From the NCBI GenBank assembly GCA_900319235.1, contig ONNR01000014.1:1-64000 (forward strand): a stretch of 64,000 bases of DNA, given 5' to 3'. The position numbers and the translations under genes are program-made. The notes beneath the pieces are model-generated. The model was given only the letters and a program-made list of their open reading frames with translations, was not told the origin of the DNA and did no database searches. Of the stretch, positions 53,361 through 62,589 are shown in pieces. The DNA comes from an uncultured Prevotellaceae bacterium (lineage in GTDB: Bacteria; Bacteroidota; Bacteroidia; Bacteroidales; UBA3663). Within the stretch, counting starts at the first letter, position 1. Each line of letters opens with the position of its first letter.

Positions 53361-55640
53361 ATGCAGCGTTTCTACATAATCCTCTTCGTCCTTTTTTTGA
53401 GCATGACGGTTACGAGCTGTCGTGTGGCCAAACATGTGGCCGATGGAGATGCTGTGGTCAGCCGTGTCGTTATACGAGTCGATGGAGTGCCTTCTCAGGA
53501 CAATCAACTGCGAATGGCAATCTTGCAACGTCCTTATCGGCGCACCTTTGGCTTCCTGCCTATTTCTGCCTGGGTTTGGCATCCCGACACGCTTACCTCC
53601 TGGCATCGCATGCGACAGCGTCTTGGCACAGCACCAGCCATCTTTGATGAAGAGACAACCGACCGCACTGATCGCGCCTTGCAGCGTGTCATGCAGCAAC
53701 AGGGCTATCTTGATGCAGTAGCAAGTCATCGTGTCAGGATTCGCAATGGAAAGGCATTGGTGACGTATGACATCAAGTCGGGACGTCCACGCCGGCTTGC
53801 ATCCCTCACATATGTGTCGGAGGATACGACGCTCCAGCGGCTCATCGACGAGATGCCATCGGCCCGCTTACTGCAGACTGGCCAGTTGCTTGACCGTTCA
53901 CGACTTGAGAGCGAACGTGAACGCATTACAGCATTGTTTCGTGAACGAGGGTATTGGGATTTCGACAAGGAGGATGTTTCGTTCCTTGCCGACACTCTTG
54001 CCGGCAGTGAGGATGTCGATCTGACCTGTGTACTGCAGGATGGACATAAGCCTTGGCGAATACGTCAGGTGCATTTCATTGCCAACTACAATGTGCTTTC
54101 GACGCAGAGGGATAGTGCGACATTGCAGTCGCAAACACGGCCTTTGGAGCAACCGGGCTACGACGTGACGTGGTCGGGAGAGCATTGCTATTTGCGCGAT
54201 CGCGTTTTGATTCGAAATAGCCACGTCCTTCCTGGAATGCTTTATTCTGAACGAGCTGTTCGAAACACCTATGCTTCGCTCAGTCGTCTGCACATCCTGC
54301 GATATGTCAATGTGCGTGTGGAGCCGGTACCGGGTAATGGTCAGGAACTCGATTGCTTCATCCAGTTGACGCCTTTGTCGAACCATGCTGTACAGTTCGA
54401 AATCGACGGTACCAATACTGCTGGAGATCTGGGCTTTGCCTTGGGAGCCACCTATCAGCATCGCAACATCTTTCATGGGTCTGAGGCGTTCACGACCCAT
54501 TTGAAAGGCAGTTACGAGGCATTGAGCGGAAATGTTGAGAAACTCGTCAACGACAATTACCAGGAATATGCTGCCGAGTTTAGTGTCGATTTTCCACAGT
54601 TTCTCTTCCCCTTCATCAAGGACGAAACGCGTCGCAAAAGCCTTGCTACAACCCTTGTCAAAGCCAGTCTGTCGCGTCAGAGTCGTCCTGAATACAACCG
54701 CAATGTGGCTTCGGCTGTCATCGGGTACAAGTGGAGCACAGCCAACTCCACTATCCGCCACGTGTGGGACGTACTCAACATCAGCTACGTCTATCTGCCT
54801 GAACAGAGCGAGACGTTCAAGTCGCTGGTACAGAACCTTGGCCCAATCATCTACAGTTCCTATACCGACCACTTCATCTTCGGTATGGACTATACGATTT
54901 ATATGGGAAACAATACCCTTACTACTGGACGAACCCAGCAGACCACGCGCGACTTATGGTACCTTCGACTCAATCCTGAGATATCGGGTAACCTCCTCTC
55001 GGCCGTTTGCAATTCGGTTAGGGCAGGACAGACTTCTGAAGGCAGATACGAGATATTCGGCCAACCATTCGAGCAATATGCGCGATTCGATGCCGACTGG
55101 AGTTACAGTCACTATATGACTGACCGTTCGCGCCTTGCCCTCCATATGGCAGGAGGTGTGGCTGTGCCTTATGGCAACAGCGACGTTATGCCGTTTGAGA
55201 AACGCTATTATTCGGGTGGCGCCAACTCGGTGCGTGGCTGGTCGGTACGAGAACTGGGGCCAGGTAAATACGCCTCGGCTGGTTCGGCCTACAACTATTT
55301 CAATCAGTGCGGTGACGTTCGTTTGGATGCTTCACTAGAATTGCGTACCCGTCTGTTCTGGAAGTTCGAATCGGCATTCTTCGTTGATGCTGGCAACGTC
55401 TGGACCATCAAGGAGTACGAAAACCAGGAAGGCGGACAATTCACGTCGAACTTCTATAAGGAGATAGCGGCATCGTGGGGCCTTGGCCTGCGTGTTGTCA
55501 CCGATTTTGTGATTCTTCGTCTCGACTGGGGCTTCAAGGCTTTCGACCCATCGTCTGATGCCGACGAGTCGTGGGCACTGCCCCATCCTTTCCGCAGCAG
55601 TCACAATACGCTGCACTTTGCCGTTGGATATCCTTTCTAA
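53361..55640 (+). CDS. tamL: TamL-type BamA-family lipoprotein
   Basis: A 759-residue Omp85-superfamily protein. The signal peptide ends in a lipobox (MTVTSCR, Cys20), so it is a lipid-anchored TamA homologue, the Bacteroidetes TamL type, expected to help insert outer-membrane proteins with TamB. POTRA-like domains fill about 30-330 and the 16-strand-type barrel runs from about 345 to the end (HFAVGYPF). The barrel motif GGANSVRGW is present. tamB is not in the window. It is 25 bp upstream of the acyl-CoA ligase gene. Confidence 0.87.
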   Translation: MQRFYIILFVLFLSMTVTSCRVAKHVADGDAVVSRVVIRVDGVPSQDNQLRMAILQRPYRRTFGFLPISAWVWHPDTLTSWHRMRQRLGTAPAIFDEETTDRTDRALQRVMQQQGYLDAVASHRVRIRNGKALVTYDIKSGRPRRLASLTYVSEDTTLQRLIDEMPSARLLQTGQLLDRSRLESERERITALFRERGYWDFDKEDVSFLADTLAGSEDVDLTCVLQDGHKPWRIRQVHFIANYNVLSTQRDSATLQSQTRPLEQPGYDVTWSGEHCYLRDRVLIRNSHVLPGMLYSERAVRNTYASLSRLHILRYVNVRVEPVPGNGQELDCFIQLTPLSNHAVQFEIDGTNTAGDLGFALGATYQHRNIFHGSEAFTTHLKGSYEALSGNVEKLVNDNYQEYAAEFSVDFPQFLFPFIKDETRRKSLATTLVKASLSRQSRPEYNRNVASAVIGYKWSTANSTIRHVWDVLNISYVYLPEQSETFKSLVQNLGPIIYSSYTDHFIFGMDYTIYMGNNTLTTGRTQQTTRDLWYLRLNPEISGNLLSAVCNSVRAGQTSEGRYEIFGQPFEQYARFDADWSYSHYMTDRSRLALHMAGGVAVPYGNSDVMPFEKRYYSGGANSVRGWSVRELGPGKYASAGSAYNYFNQCGDVRLDASLELRTRLFWKFESAFFVDAGNVWTIKEYENQEGGQFTSNFYKEIAASWGLGLRVVTDFVILRLDWGFKAFDPSSDADESWALPHPFRSSHNTLHFAVGYPF

Positions 55641-55665
55641 GCAATTGTTATTTAATTTCGATAAT

Positions 55666-57282
55666 ATGAAAAAGACACTTAACGAAGTCCTTCAGGACTC
55701 CATTTCCAATCATTGGGATCTTTTGTCCCTCTCCAATTACGAGGGCGAAAACTACTATTACCGTGATGTTGCCGACCGCATTGCACGTTATCATCTTGCC
55801 TGGAAGTCAGCAGGCTTGGAACCAGGCTTCCGCGTAGCTCTTTGTGGCCGAAACTGTGCCGAATGGTGCATCGGACTGCTTGCAGCCTTTTCTTATGGCG
55901 CAGTGGCTGTACCTTTGCTCAACGATTTCACTCCTGAGATGGTGCTTCGACTCATTGAACATAGCGAAGCACAGGTGCTCCTTGTAGGCCCTCATGTGGC
56001 CAAGAGCCTTGAGCCTTTGCATTTCGAAGAGAAACTTCCTGACGTGAAGATTTGTCTGCTCGACAATCAGGACATGGTCGAAGACCTTTTCAAATCGGCT
56101 TATCCCGATGGTCTGAAGCCCACTGACATCCATTATCATCGCCAGACGGCCGACGAACTGCTCATGATCAACTATACCTCGGGCACCACCAGTGAGCCCA
56201 AGGGTGTGATGATTCCACAACGCGCTATGTGGAGCAATATGGCATTTGCCGAAGAGGTGCTTCCCAATCTGCGACCCCGTATGGAAGTCCTTTCGCTGCT
56301 TCCTACGGCTCACCTTTACGGTATGGCTTTCGAATTGATGTACGAGTTCATTGTGGGCATCCATGTTACCCTTCTTAATCGTGCACTAAGTCCAGCTCTT
56401 ATCCTCAAGGCATTCAGTGACATCCGACCACACCTCATTGTCGTTGTTCCAATGCTTATCGAGAAGATTGTTCGCAAGGGCATTATGCCTGAATACAATT
56501 CGACCAAGATACGTGCCGTGCGTCGCATTCCAGGCATGCGCAAGGCAGTCAATGCCAAGTTCCGCGATGGTCTGATGAAAGCTCTGGGAGGACGCCTCTA
56601 TGAGGTCATCATCGGTGGTGCGGGTCTCAATAGCGAGGTCGAGCAGCTTCTCAAGGAGATCGACTTCCCGTTCACTGTCGGTTATGGTATGACGGAGTGT
56701 TCTCCCATCATCGGCTACTCCGACTGGAAGGAATTTATCCCCAACTCTTGTGGCAAACCCGCTCCTCGTATGGAGGTGCGCATCGATAGCCGCCATCCCC
56801 GTGTGCCAGGCGAGATTCTTACGCGTGGCATGAATGTGATGCTTGGTTATTACAAGAACGAAGAGGCTACTCGTAAGGCCATTGATGCCGATGGTTGGCT
56901 CCATACAGGCGATATGGGCATCATGGACTCAGTGGGCAACATCTTCATCCGTGGACGCATCAAGAATATGCTGCTCTCACCATCGGGCCAGAATGTCTAT
57001 CCAGAGGAAATCGAGGCCGTGGTTTGCTCGATGCCCTACGTGGCCGAGTGCGTCGTCGTGCAGCGTGACCATCGCCTTGTAGCGCTCGTCTATCCTGATC
57101 GTCAGGTGGCAGACTCGGCAGGCCTGCACAATGATGCTGATATCCTTCAATTCTTCAATTCGCGTCGCAACCAGGTAAACTCTGTCTTCCCACCTTACGC
57201 CCAGGTGAATGCTTTCGAGCTTGTAGAGCACGAATTCGAGAAGACACCTAAGAAGAGCATCAAGCGCTTCCTTTATACTTGA
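55666..57282 (+). CDS. AMP-dependent acyl-CoA synthetase (long-chain type)
   Basis: A 538-residue cytoplasmic ANL-family ligase that activates a fatty acid through an acyl-AMP. The start is 55666 (MKKTLNEVLQ). Motif A8/P-loop MINYTSGTTSEPKG at 167-180, GYGMTECSPIIGYS (A5), and the HTGDMGIMDSVGNIFIRGRIKNM (A7/A8) region with K near the C-terminus (KTPKKSIKRF). It is similar in size and layout to bacterial FadD-like ligases. It lies between tamL and the threonine aldolase. Confidence 0.87.
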   Translation: MKKTLNEVLQDSISNHWDLLSLSNYEGENYYYRDVADRIARYHLAWKSAGLEPGFRVALCGRNCAEWCIGLLAAFSYGAVAVPLLNDFTPEMVLRLIEHSEAQVLLVGPHVAKSLEPLHFEEKLPDVKICLLDNQDMVEDLFKSAYPDGLKPTDIHYHRQTADELLMINYTSGTTSEPKGVMIPQRAMWSNMAFAEEVLPNLRPRMEVLSLLPTAHLYGMAFELMYEFIVGIHVTLLNRALSPALILKAFSDIRPHLIVVVPMLIEKIVRKGIMPEYNSTKIRAVRRIPGMRKAVNAKFRDGLMKALGGRLYEVIIGGAGLNSEVEQLLKEIDFPFTVGYGMTECSPIIGYSDWKEFIPNSCGKPAPRMEVRIDSRHPRVPGEILTRGMNVMLGYYKNEEATRKAIDADGWLHTGDMGIMDSVGNIFIRGRIKNMLLSPSGQNVYPEEIEAVVCSMPYVAECVVVQRDHRLVALVYPDRQVADSAGLHNDADILQFFNSRRNQVNSVFPPYAQVNAFELVEHEFEKTPKKSIKRFLYT

Positions 57283-57286
57283 TTCC

Positions 57287-58327
57287 ATGTTGTATTTCAC
57301 TTCCGACTATACTACAGGTGCACATCCCGAAGTGATGGAGCGCCTTGTCCAGACCAATCTTGAACACACCGTGGGCTATGGTGCCGACCACTATTGTGCC
57401 GAGGCTAGGAAACTCATCCGTGAGGCTTGCCAGGCACCAGATGCCCTGGTGCAGTTTCTTGTGGGCGGGACGCAGACCAATGCTACGGTCATCGATGCCC
57501 TTTTGCGACGTCACGAGGGAGTGATGGCTGCCCAGACGGCACACATCAACGTGCACGAAAGTGGAGCCATCGAGCACAGCGGCCATAAGGTCCTCGTCCT
57601 TCCCAGCCATGACGGCAAGGTCCGAGCCGAGGAAGTGGAAAAGTATGTCAGCGACTTCTATCGAGACGACACCTACGAGCACATGGTTGCTCCCGGCCTG
57701 CTCTATATCACACAGGCAACCGAATATGGTACCATCTATTCGCTTGCTGAACTTGAAGAGATTAGCGCCGTCTGCCATCGTCACAATATTCCGCTTTTTC
57801 TTGACGGTGCACGTTTGGGCTATGCCCTGTCTTCCGAAGCTGCTGACTTCACTTTGGCCGACATAGCCCGACTGTGCGACGTTTTCTATATTGGTGGTAC
57901 CAAGCAGGGATTGCTATTCGGCGAAGCTGTGGTGGCAGCCAATCCTTCCCGATTGCCACATTTCTTCCCATTGGTCAAGCAACATGGAGCCTTGCTTGCC
58001 AAGGGACGCCTGTTGGGAGTGCAGTTCGGTGCATTGTTCACAGATGATCTTTATGATCGTATCGCTAGTCATGCTGATGCCATGGCGATGCGCATTCGCC
58101 AGATTTTCGAGCAAGAAGGATACAAGGCGGCTATCGATTCGCCCACCAATCAGCAGTTCTTCGTTCTTCCCAATGATGTGATGGATCGATTGCTTCAGCA
58201 CGTTTCGTTCGAGTTGTGGGGACCGCGTGGCGAATACGAGACCACTGTCCGTTTCGTTACCAGCTGGGCAACTTCTCAGGCAGATATTGATGCTCTCGGC
58301 GAACTTCTTCGAGGAATATTAACCTAA
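57287..58327 (+). CDS. Low-specificity threonine aldolase-type PLP enzyme
   Basis: A 346-residue fold-type I PLP enzyme, expected to split threonine to glycine and acetaldehyde. Asp173 in FLDGARLGYAL binds the PLP ring and Lys206 in YIGGTKQG forms the Schiff base. The N-terminus (FTSDYTTGAHPEVMERL) is family-like. It begins 5 bp after the acyl-CoA ligase and is followed at 12 bp by the first pseudo-receiver gene, so all are probably one transcript. Confidence 0.87.
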   Translation: MLYFTSDYTTGAHPEVMERLVQTNLEHTVGYGADHYCAEARKLIREACQAPDALVQFLVGGTQTNATVIDALLRRHEGVMAAQTAHINVHESGAIEHSGHKVLVLPSHDGKVRAEEVEKYVSDFYRDDTYEHMVAPGLLYITQATEYGTIYSLAELEEISAVCHRHNIPLFLDGARLGYALSSEAADFTLADIARLCDVFYIGGTKQGLLFGEAVVAANPSRLPHFFPLVKQHGALLAKGRLLGVQFGALFTDDLYDRIASHADAMAMRIRQIFEQEGYKAAIDSPTNQQFFVLPNDVMDRLLQHVSFELWGPRGEYETTVRFVTSWATSQADIDALGELLRGILT

Positions 58328-58339
58328 GATTTATAAATT

Positions 58340-59272
58340 ATGATTTACAAGAAACGTATCCTGCTCATTGACGACACTGACAAGATGGTCTCTCTTTTAA
58401 GTAATGCATTTGCCAATGACCAGAGAATTGAATTGGTGTGTTCGACGTCGGCACGCAACGACCTCCGAAACAAATTGAGCTACGACTATTACATCATCTA
58501 TATTCACCATGATGGATTGATGGCCGATTTGCGCAATTTGGTAGGCTATTTGTATTCGTTCCTCAATTACATGAAGCCAGTGATTCTGGCTTTCACGTCC
58601 GACCGAGAAACGATTAAGTCTATCGTTGTTCCTGGAGTGGGATTCATTCCTTTGCCCATCAACATCGATGTGATACATCAACAGGCGCTAAACGCCATCG
58701 ATATTCTATCGGCCAACCGAAGCATCAACGACGTGTCACACCTTTCGGGCAACTATGCCATCGATGTCACTTTGCGTGACAAGATTGAGAAGGGGGATAA
58801 GTTTGTACTTGTTTATATCGACATCGACAAGTTTAAACCCTATACCGACTACTACGGTCTATTCATGGCAGGCCAGCTTATTGGCTTTCTGACCGAGTTG
58901 CTTAGCAAAGCTGTAGCTCAATATGGATCGAAGGACGATTTCATCGGGCATATCGGAGGTGATGATTTCGTTCTTATTCTTAATGACTATGCTTATGCCG
59001 AAGCTGTCGGAAACGAGATTATCAGTCAATTTGATGCCAATGTCTCAAATTACTATGAGCCCGAAGATCTTGAAAGAGGATATATCGAGGTGCTCAATAG
59101 AAAGGGGGAAAAGGATCGTTTTGGTCTGATTAGTCTTTCGATAGCCATGGTGAGCAACGAATTCCGGACTTACAATTCCACCGATGAAGTGTACAAGCGG
59201 ATGATGTTGGCGAAGGACGAAGCCAAACAGATCAGTGGTTCGGTTATGTTGTGTGACACGTCAAAACAATAG
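58340..59272 (+). CDS. Pseudo-receiver / GGDDF-domain protein (degenerate diguanylate cyclase-like), 1
   Basis: A 310-residue cytoplasmic protein. The N-terminal receiver-like domain (about 1-125) keeps the acidic pair (LIDDTD) but has Tyr where the phospho-acceptor Asp belongs (YIIYIHHDG). The C-terminal GGDEF-like domain (about 135-305) has Asp161 and GGDDF at 206-210, but Thr169 replaces the base-recognising Asn and Gly178 the following Asp (PleD N335 and D344). It is thus unlikely to make c-di-GMP. It is paired with the gene at 60640 on the other side of the MATE exporter. Confidence 0.75.
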   Translation: MIYKKRILLIDDTDKMVSLLSNAFANDQRIELVCSTSARNDLRNKLSYDYYIIYIHHDGLMADLRNLVGYLYSFLNYMKPVILAFTSDRETIKSIVVPGVGFIPLPINIDVIHQQALNAIDILSANRSINDVSHLSGNYAIDVTLRDKIEKGDKFVLVYIDIDKFKPYTDYYGLFMAGQLIGFLTELLSKAVAQYGSKDDFIGHIGGDDFVLILNDYAYAEAVGNEIISQFDANVSNYYEPEDLERGYIEVLNRKGEKDRFGLISLSIAMVSNEFRTYNSTDEVYKRMMLAKDEAKQISGSVMLCDTSKQ

Positions 59273-59278
59273 AAGTAT

Positions 59279-60667
59279 ATGCCGAATCGAAGTGCCGAGA
59301 ATGTCGCGTTGCTGAATGCAGATCCGCGCAAGTCAATACCCCGACTGGCTTTGCCTGTGATGGTGACGATGATCATCACCTCACTCTACAACGTGGTCGA
59401 TGGTATCTGGATTGCGGGTTTGGGCGAATCTGCCATTTCGGGTATCGGCTTGATTACACCATTGTGGATGATTATCACGGCAGTCTCCAATGGTCTTGCA
59501 CATGGAGCTACCAGTTCGGTGAGTCGTCACGGAAACCAGGACAAGCCCTTGGCTGAGCGAACTGCCGAGCATGCACTTGTCATCTTTCTGGTGGGAGCCA
59601 TCATTCTCACTGTCGTCCTGCTTCTCGTTCTGTATCCCTACTTGAATTATTTCAAGGTGACAGGGGATACTCGTCAGGCTGCTAATGAATATGCTGTTCC
59701 CCTCTTCCTCGGTTTGATGGGTGTTACCCTGATGAATGGATGCGCTGGCTTGATGCGTGCGGAAGGTGACACGCAGCGGCCCATGTATGCTTGTTCGCTT
59801 GGTTTGATACTCAACGCCTGTCTTGACCCCGTTTTCATCTATTGGATGGGGATGGGTTCAGCAGGTGCCTCCATCTCCACGGTTGTCACTTCGTGGCTGA
59901 GTGCCGCCATTATGCTTTATTGGATGTTTGTCAAGAAGGACACTTACTATCGTGTCAAGCTTAGTGGCATCGTGCATCCCGAATGGGATAGGACGATAGT
60001 CCACGACATCCTCAATACCGGTATCCTGGCTTCGATTGAGCTGATTATGATGTCGGTGGCCAGTTTCCTTTTCTATTCTTTCATCCGTACACTGGGTGGC
60101 GATTATGGCGTGAGCGTTTATTCGTCGGGCTATCGCCTCTATTTGCTCAACTTGATGCCGGTCTCAGCCCTAAGTATGGCATCGGTAGCCATCGTAGGAA
60201 CCTGGTATGGTAAGGGTGACATAGCCAATCTGCGACGAACGCATAATTATTGTTGCCTCTATGCTACGGCAATAGGTCTTACAGTCACGCTGCTTGTCTT
60301 TCTTTTCTCCGACCATCTTGCCCGGCTTTTTGCCCTCACCTCCGACGATGCCAACCTTATCAGTGGCATCAACGAATATATACGCATCACGGCATTCTGC
60401 ATTCCATTCCTTGGCGTGGGGCTTCCTTCCACATTCATGTATCTTGGAATGGGCAAAGCCAAATACAGCCTCTTTTGGACCGTTATTAACGAATTGGTAT
60501 GTGCCGTTTCGGCAACCTATCTATTGGGCTTCATTCTCAATTGGGGTCTTTATGGTATCTGGTGGGGCTTTGTTCTGGGGCGTGGCATTGCCTCGATATG
60601 CAATTTCATTTTCTCACGATTCACTATCAATAGATTAATATGGATAAGAAAAAGAACGTCGTTGTGA
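59279..60667 (+). CDS. MATE family efflux transporter
   Basis: A 462-residue membrane protein with about 12 predicted helices and two-fold symmetry. It is expected to export cationic drugs, metabolites or nucleotide-like compounds with Na+ or H+. The N-terminal half has the family segments PVMVTMIITSLYNVVDGIWI and INGCAGLMRAEGD; the second half repeats the pattern. It starts 6 bp after the first pseudo-receiver gene and overlaps the second by 28 bp. Confidence 0.9.
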   Translation: MPNRSAENVALLNADPRKSIPRLALPVMVTMIITSLYNVVDGIWIAGLGESAISGIGLITPLWMIITAVSNGLAHGATSSVSRHGNQDKPLAERTAEHALVIFLVGAIILTVVLLLVLYPYLNYFKVTGDTRQAANEYAVPLFLGLMGVTLMNGCAGLMRAEGDTQRPMYACSLGLILNACLDPVFIYWMGMGSAGASISTVVTSWLSAAIMLYWMFVKKDTYYRVKLSGIVHPEWDRTIVHDILNTGILASIELIMMSVASFLFYSFIRTLGGDYGVSVYSSGYRLYLLNLMPVSALSMASVAIVGTWYGKGDIANLRRTHNYCCLYATAIGLTVTLLVFLFSDHLARLFALTSDDANLISGINEYIRITAFCIPFLGVGLPSTFMYLGMGKAKYSLFWTVINELVCAVSATYLLGFILNWGLYGIWWGFVLGRGIASICNFIFSRFTINRLIWIRKRTSL

Positions 60668-61575
60668 TTGACGATCTGGGCGATCTGCTGCATCTTCTGA
60701 CCCTGTCGTTCATCGATAATGCAACGGTACAGTTAATTCAGACGAGCTCTGACATTGAGGATGTGAATAAAACATTGGGTCTTGAAAATTATTTTATCAT
60801 CGTCAACGAAGAGGGCCTGAAGAACGACATCACCCAATTGGTGAAGTATCTCCATGCACGCAACAAGTTCACCGTTGCTCCCATCATTGTCGCCACTGGC
60901 AAACGTTACGAATTGAGTGATGATGTACAGAAGCTGGTACCTGTCATCAGCGTCATCCCAAAGGATATCGAGCCCGCACGTCTTGGTCATCATCTGGGCA
61001 ACATCATCGATTCCATCGAGTCAAACCGCAATCTGAATGCGTTGTCGGGCCTGCCGGGCAACAATGTCATCGGCCAGAAGATACGCGACTGCAAGGCCGA
61101 TGAAAAGGATTTCGCAGTGATGTATATCGACCTCGACAACTTCAAGGAATACAACGAATACTATGGTTTCTACAAGGGAGACCAGGTTCTTCTGTTTCTT
61201 GCCAGAATGCTGCCAACTGTGATGCGTGAATGTGGTGCCGAAACCGACTTCGTGGGCCATGTGGGTGGTGACGATTTCATCATGATTCTCCAGCACCTGA
61301 ATGTCGTGAAGGAGATAGGCAACCGTATTATCGCCCACTTCGATGCAGGTATTTCCAACTTCTATGAGGCAAAAGATTTGGAGAATGGATACATCGAGAC
61401 CCGCAATCGTGCCGGACAACTCGAGCGTATCAATATCATGAGCATCTCCATCATCGTGATGTATTCCGACGAGATTCGTTCCACTCCCGTCAATGAGGTT
61501 TATAAGCGCATGATGCTCTATAAGAAGCGCGCAAAGATGGTACGCGGTAGTGTGCTTCTGAAAGATTTCAATTAG
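60640..61575 (+). CDS. Pseudo-receiver / GGDDF-domain protein (diguanylate cyclase-like), 2
   Basis: A 311-residue paralogue of the 58340 gene, overlapping the MATE gene by 28 bp. The receiver-like domain (about 1-125) has DD at the strand-1 pair but Val at the phospho-acceptor position (YFIIVNEEG). The GGDEF-like domain (about 132-305) is better preserved: ALSGLPGNN, metal Asp164, Asn172 and Asp181 at PleD N335/D344 positions, and GGDDF at 209-213. The fourth residue is Asp rather than Glu, so activity is doubtful but possible. It may act with the first copy as a heterodimer. Confidence 0.78.
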   Translation: MDKKKNVVVIDDLGDLLHLLTLSFIDNATVQLIQTSSDIEDVNKTLGLENYFIIVNEEGLKNDITQLVKYLHARNKFTVAPIIVATGKRYELSDDVQKLVPVISVIPKDIEPARLGHHLGNIIDSIESNRNLNALSGLPGNNVIGQKIRDCKADEKDFAVMYIDLDNFKEYNEYYGFYKGDQVLLFLARMLPTVMRECGAETDFVGHVGGDDFIMILQHLNVVKEIGNRIIAHFDAGISNFYEAKDLENGYIETRNRAGQLERINIMSISIIVMYSDEIRSTPVNEVYKRMMLYKKRAKMVRGSVLLKDFN

Positions 61576-61615
61576 CTCTTATTGCGAAACGAGACCCCGT
61601 TACCTAAAATAGCGC

Positions 61616-62035
61616 CATAACCATTTTTGGCCAAGATTGGTTATTACTCGGCAGGAGTATGACCATTCTTGGCCAAAAATGGTTATAGTGCGGATGGAGC
61701 ATGACCAAAGTTGGCCAAGAAAGGGTTTGCCGCGATCGAAGAATAACCAATCTTGGCCAAGAAAGGGTATTCCTCGATAGGAAATGACACTCTGTCGGCC
61801 GTCAGAGTGCTTTCGCCGATTGGAGCATGACCAACGTTAGCCAAGAAAGGGTATGCCGTGATCGAAGAATAACCAATTTCGGCCAAAATAGGGTATGCCT
61901 CGACAGGAAATAACACTCTTTCGGCCGTCAGAGTGCTTTCTCCAATTGGAGCATAACCAATCTTGGCCAAGAAAGGGTATGCCGCGACAGGAGAATAACC
62001 AGTCTTGGCCAAGATTGGTCATTCTAAAATTGGAC
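61616..62035. repeat. 42-bp palindromic tandem array (ten units)
   Basis: There are ten consecutive 42-bp units, with a degenerate eleventh. Most hold ACCAAnnTTGGCCAAGA with a GGTTAT or GGGTAT partner, so each can fold as a hairpin around TTGGCCAA. Units 5 and 8 have a different stem (ACTCTG ... CAGAGT around CGGCCG), changed on both arms. Units 3-5 and 6-8 form a 126-bp higher-order repeat. Unit starts: 61616, 61658, 61700, 61742, 61784, 61826, 61868, 61910, 61952 and 61994. The gap 61576-62186 has no convincing gene; a 109-codon frame on the minus strand only reflects the 42-bp (14-codon) period. Confidence 0.92.
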
Positions 62036-62186
62036 ATAGAGCATTCCTTTCCGCCAATAGAGTATCATCGCCGAGAACGAGAACCTAATATGTGAACGTG
62101 GGGAAAATGTGGGGATAAAATAGAAAACAGAAATTGCCTAACACCTAATTTGAAGATGTTAGGCAATTCCTGTATAATTGAAAAGG

Positions 62187-62271
62187 TACCCCAAGCGGGG
62201 GTCGAACCCGCACGGCCTTTTGGGCCAAGGGATTTTAAGTCCCTCGTGTCTACCGATTCCACCATCAGGGC
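62187..62271 (-). tRNA. tRNA-Leu (anticodon UAA)
   Basis: An 85-nt class II tRNA with a 7-bp acceptor, an anticodon loop CTTAAAA giving anticodon UAA (62235-62237), a long variable arm (GGCCCAAAAGGCC) and the T arm GCGGGTTCGACCCCCGC. The acceptor stem includes several G-U pairs. It reads UUA codons. A promoter lies 48 bp upstream. Confidence 0.93.
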
Positions 62272-62318
62272 AGACCTATTTGTCACGAAGCGTTGCCGCA
62301 TTTCGTTTTTGACGGGCG

Positions 62319-62350
62319 CAAAGATACGTCATTTTTTCGAATTATCCAAT
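62319..62350 (-). promoter_or_regulatory. tRNA-Leu promoter
   Basis: On the minus strand TTG is followed after 20 bases by TATCTTTG (62319-62326). Confidence 0.75.
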
Positions 62351-62461
62351 TATTTCGACGGAAAAATGTAATTTCTGTGTTCAAAAAATAGCAAAATGCC
62401 CCTTTTTGATGGCTCTAAATTGGTTTTTCGTGGTTTTTTGCAAAAAGAAACATCCTAAAAA

Positions 62462-62492
62462 TTTGTTTTTTCAAAAATATTCATTATCTTTG
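62462..62492 (+). promoter_or_regulatory. Promoter for the GH13 gene
   Basis: TTTG (62462-62465) is followed after 19 bases by TATCTTTG. The rest of the gap 62272-62589 is A+T rich with a leader of about 95 bases before the ATG and no gene. Confidence 0.75.
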
Positions 62493-62589
62493 CACCCACT
62501 ATAAATAAAAATATTGAAATTATACGCGAATTATTGTTAGTTTCAACGAAATACTGCAATAATTCCTCTCATAAAGATAACCCAAACCG

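Noticed and set aside
58340-61575. Functional c-di-GMP two-component output
   Set aside because: Receiver Asp is missing in both proteins and at least one cyclase-like domain lacks nucleotide-binding residues; calling them active diguanylate cyclases is not supported.
61616-62035. CRISPR array
   Set aside because: Units are contiguous 42-bp copies without separate unique spacers, some units differ systematically in stem sequence, and no cas genes are near.
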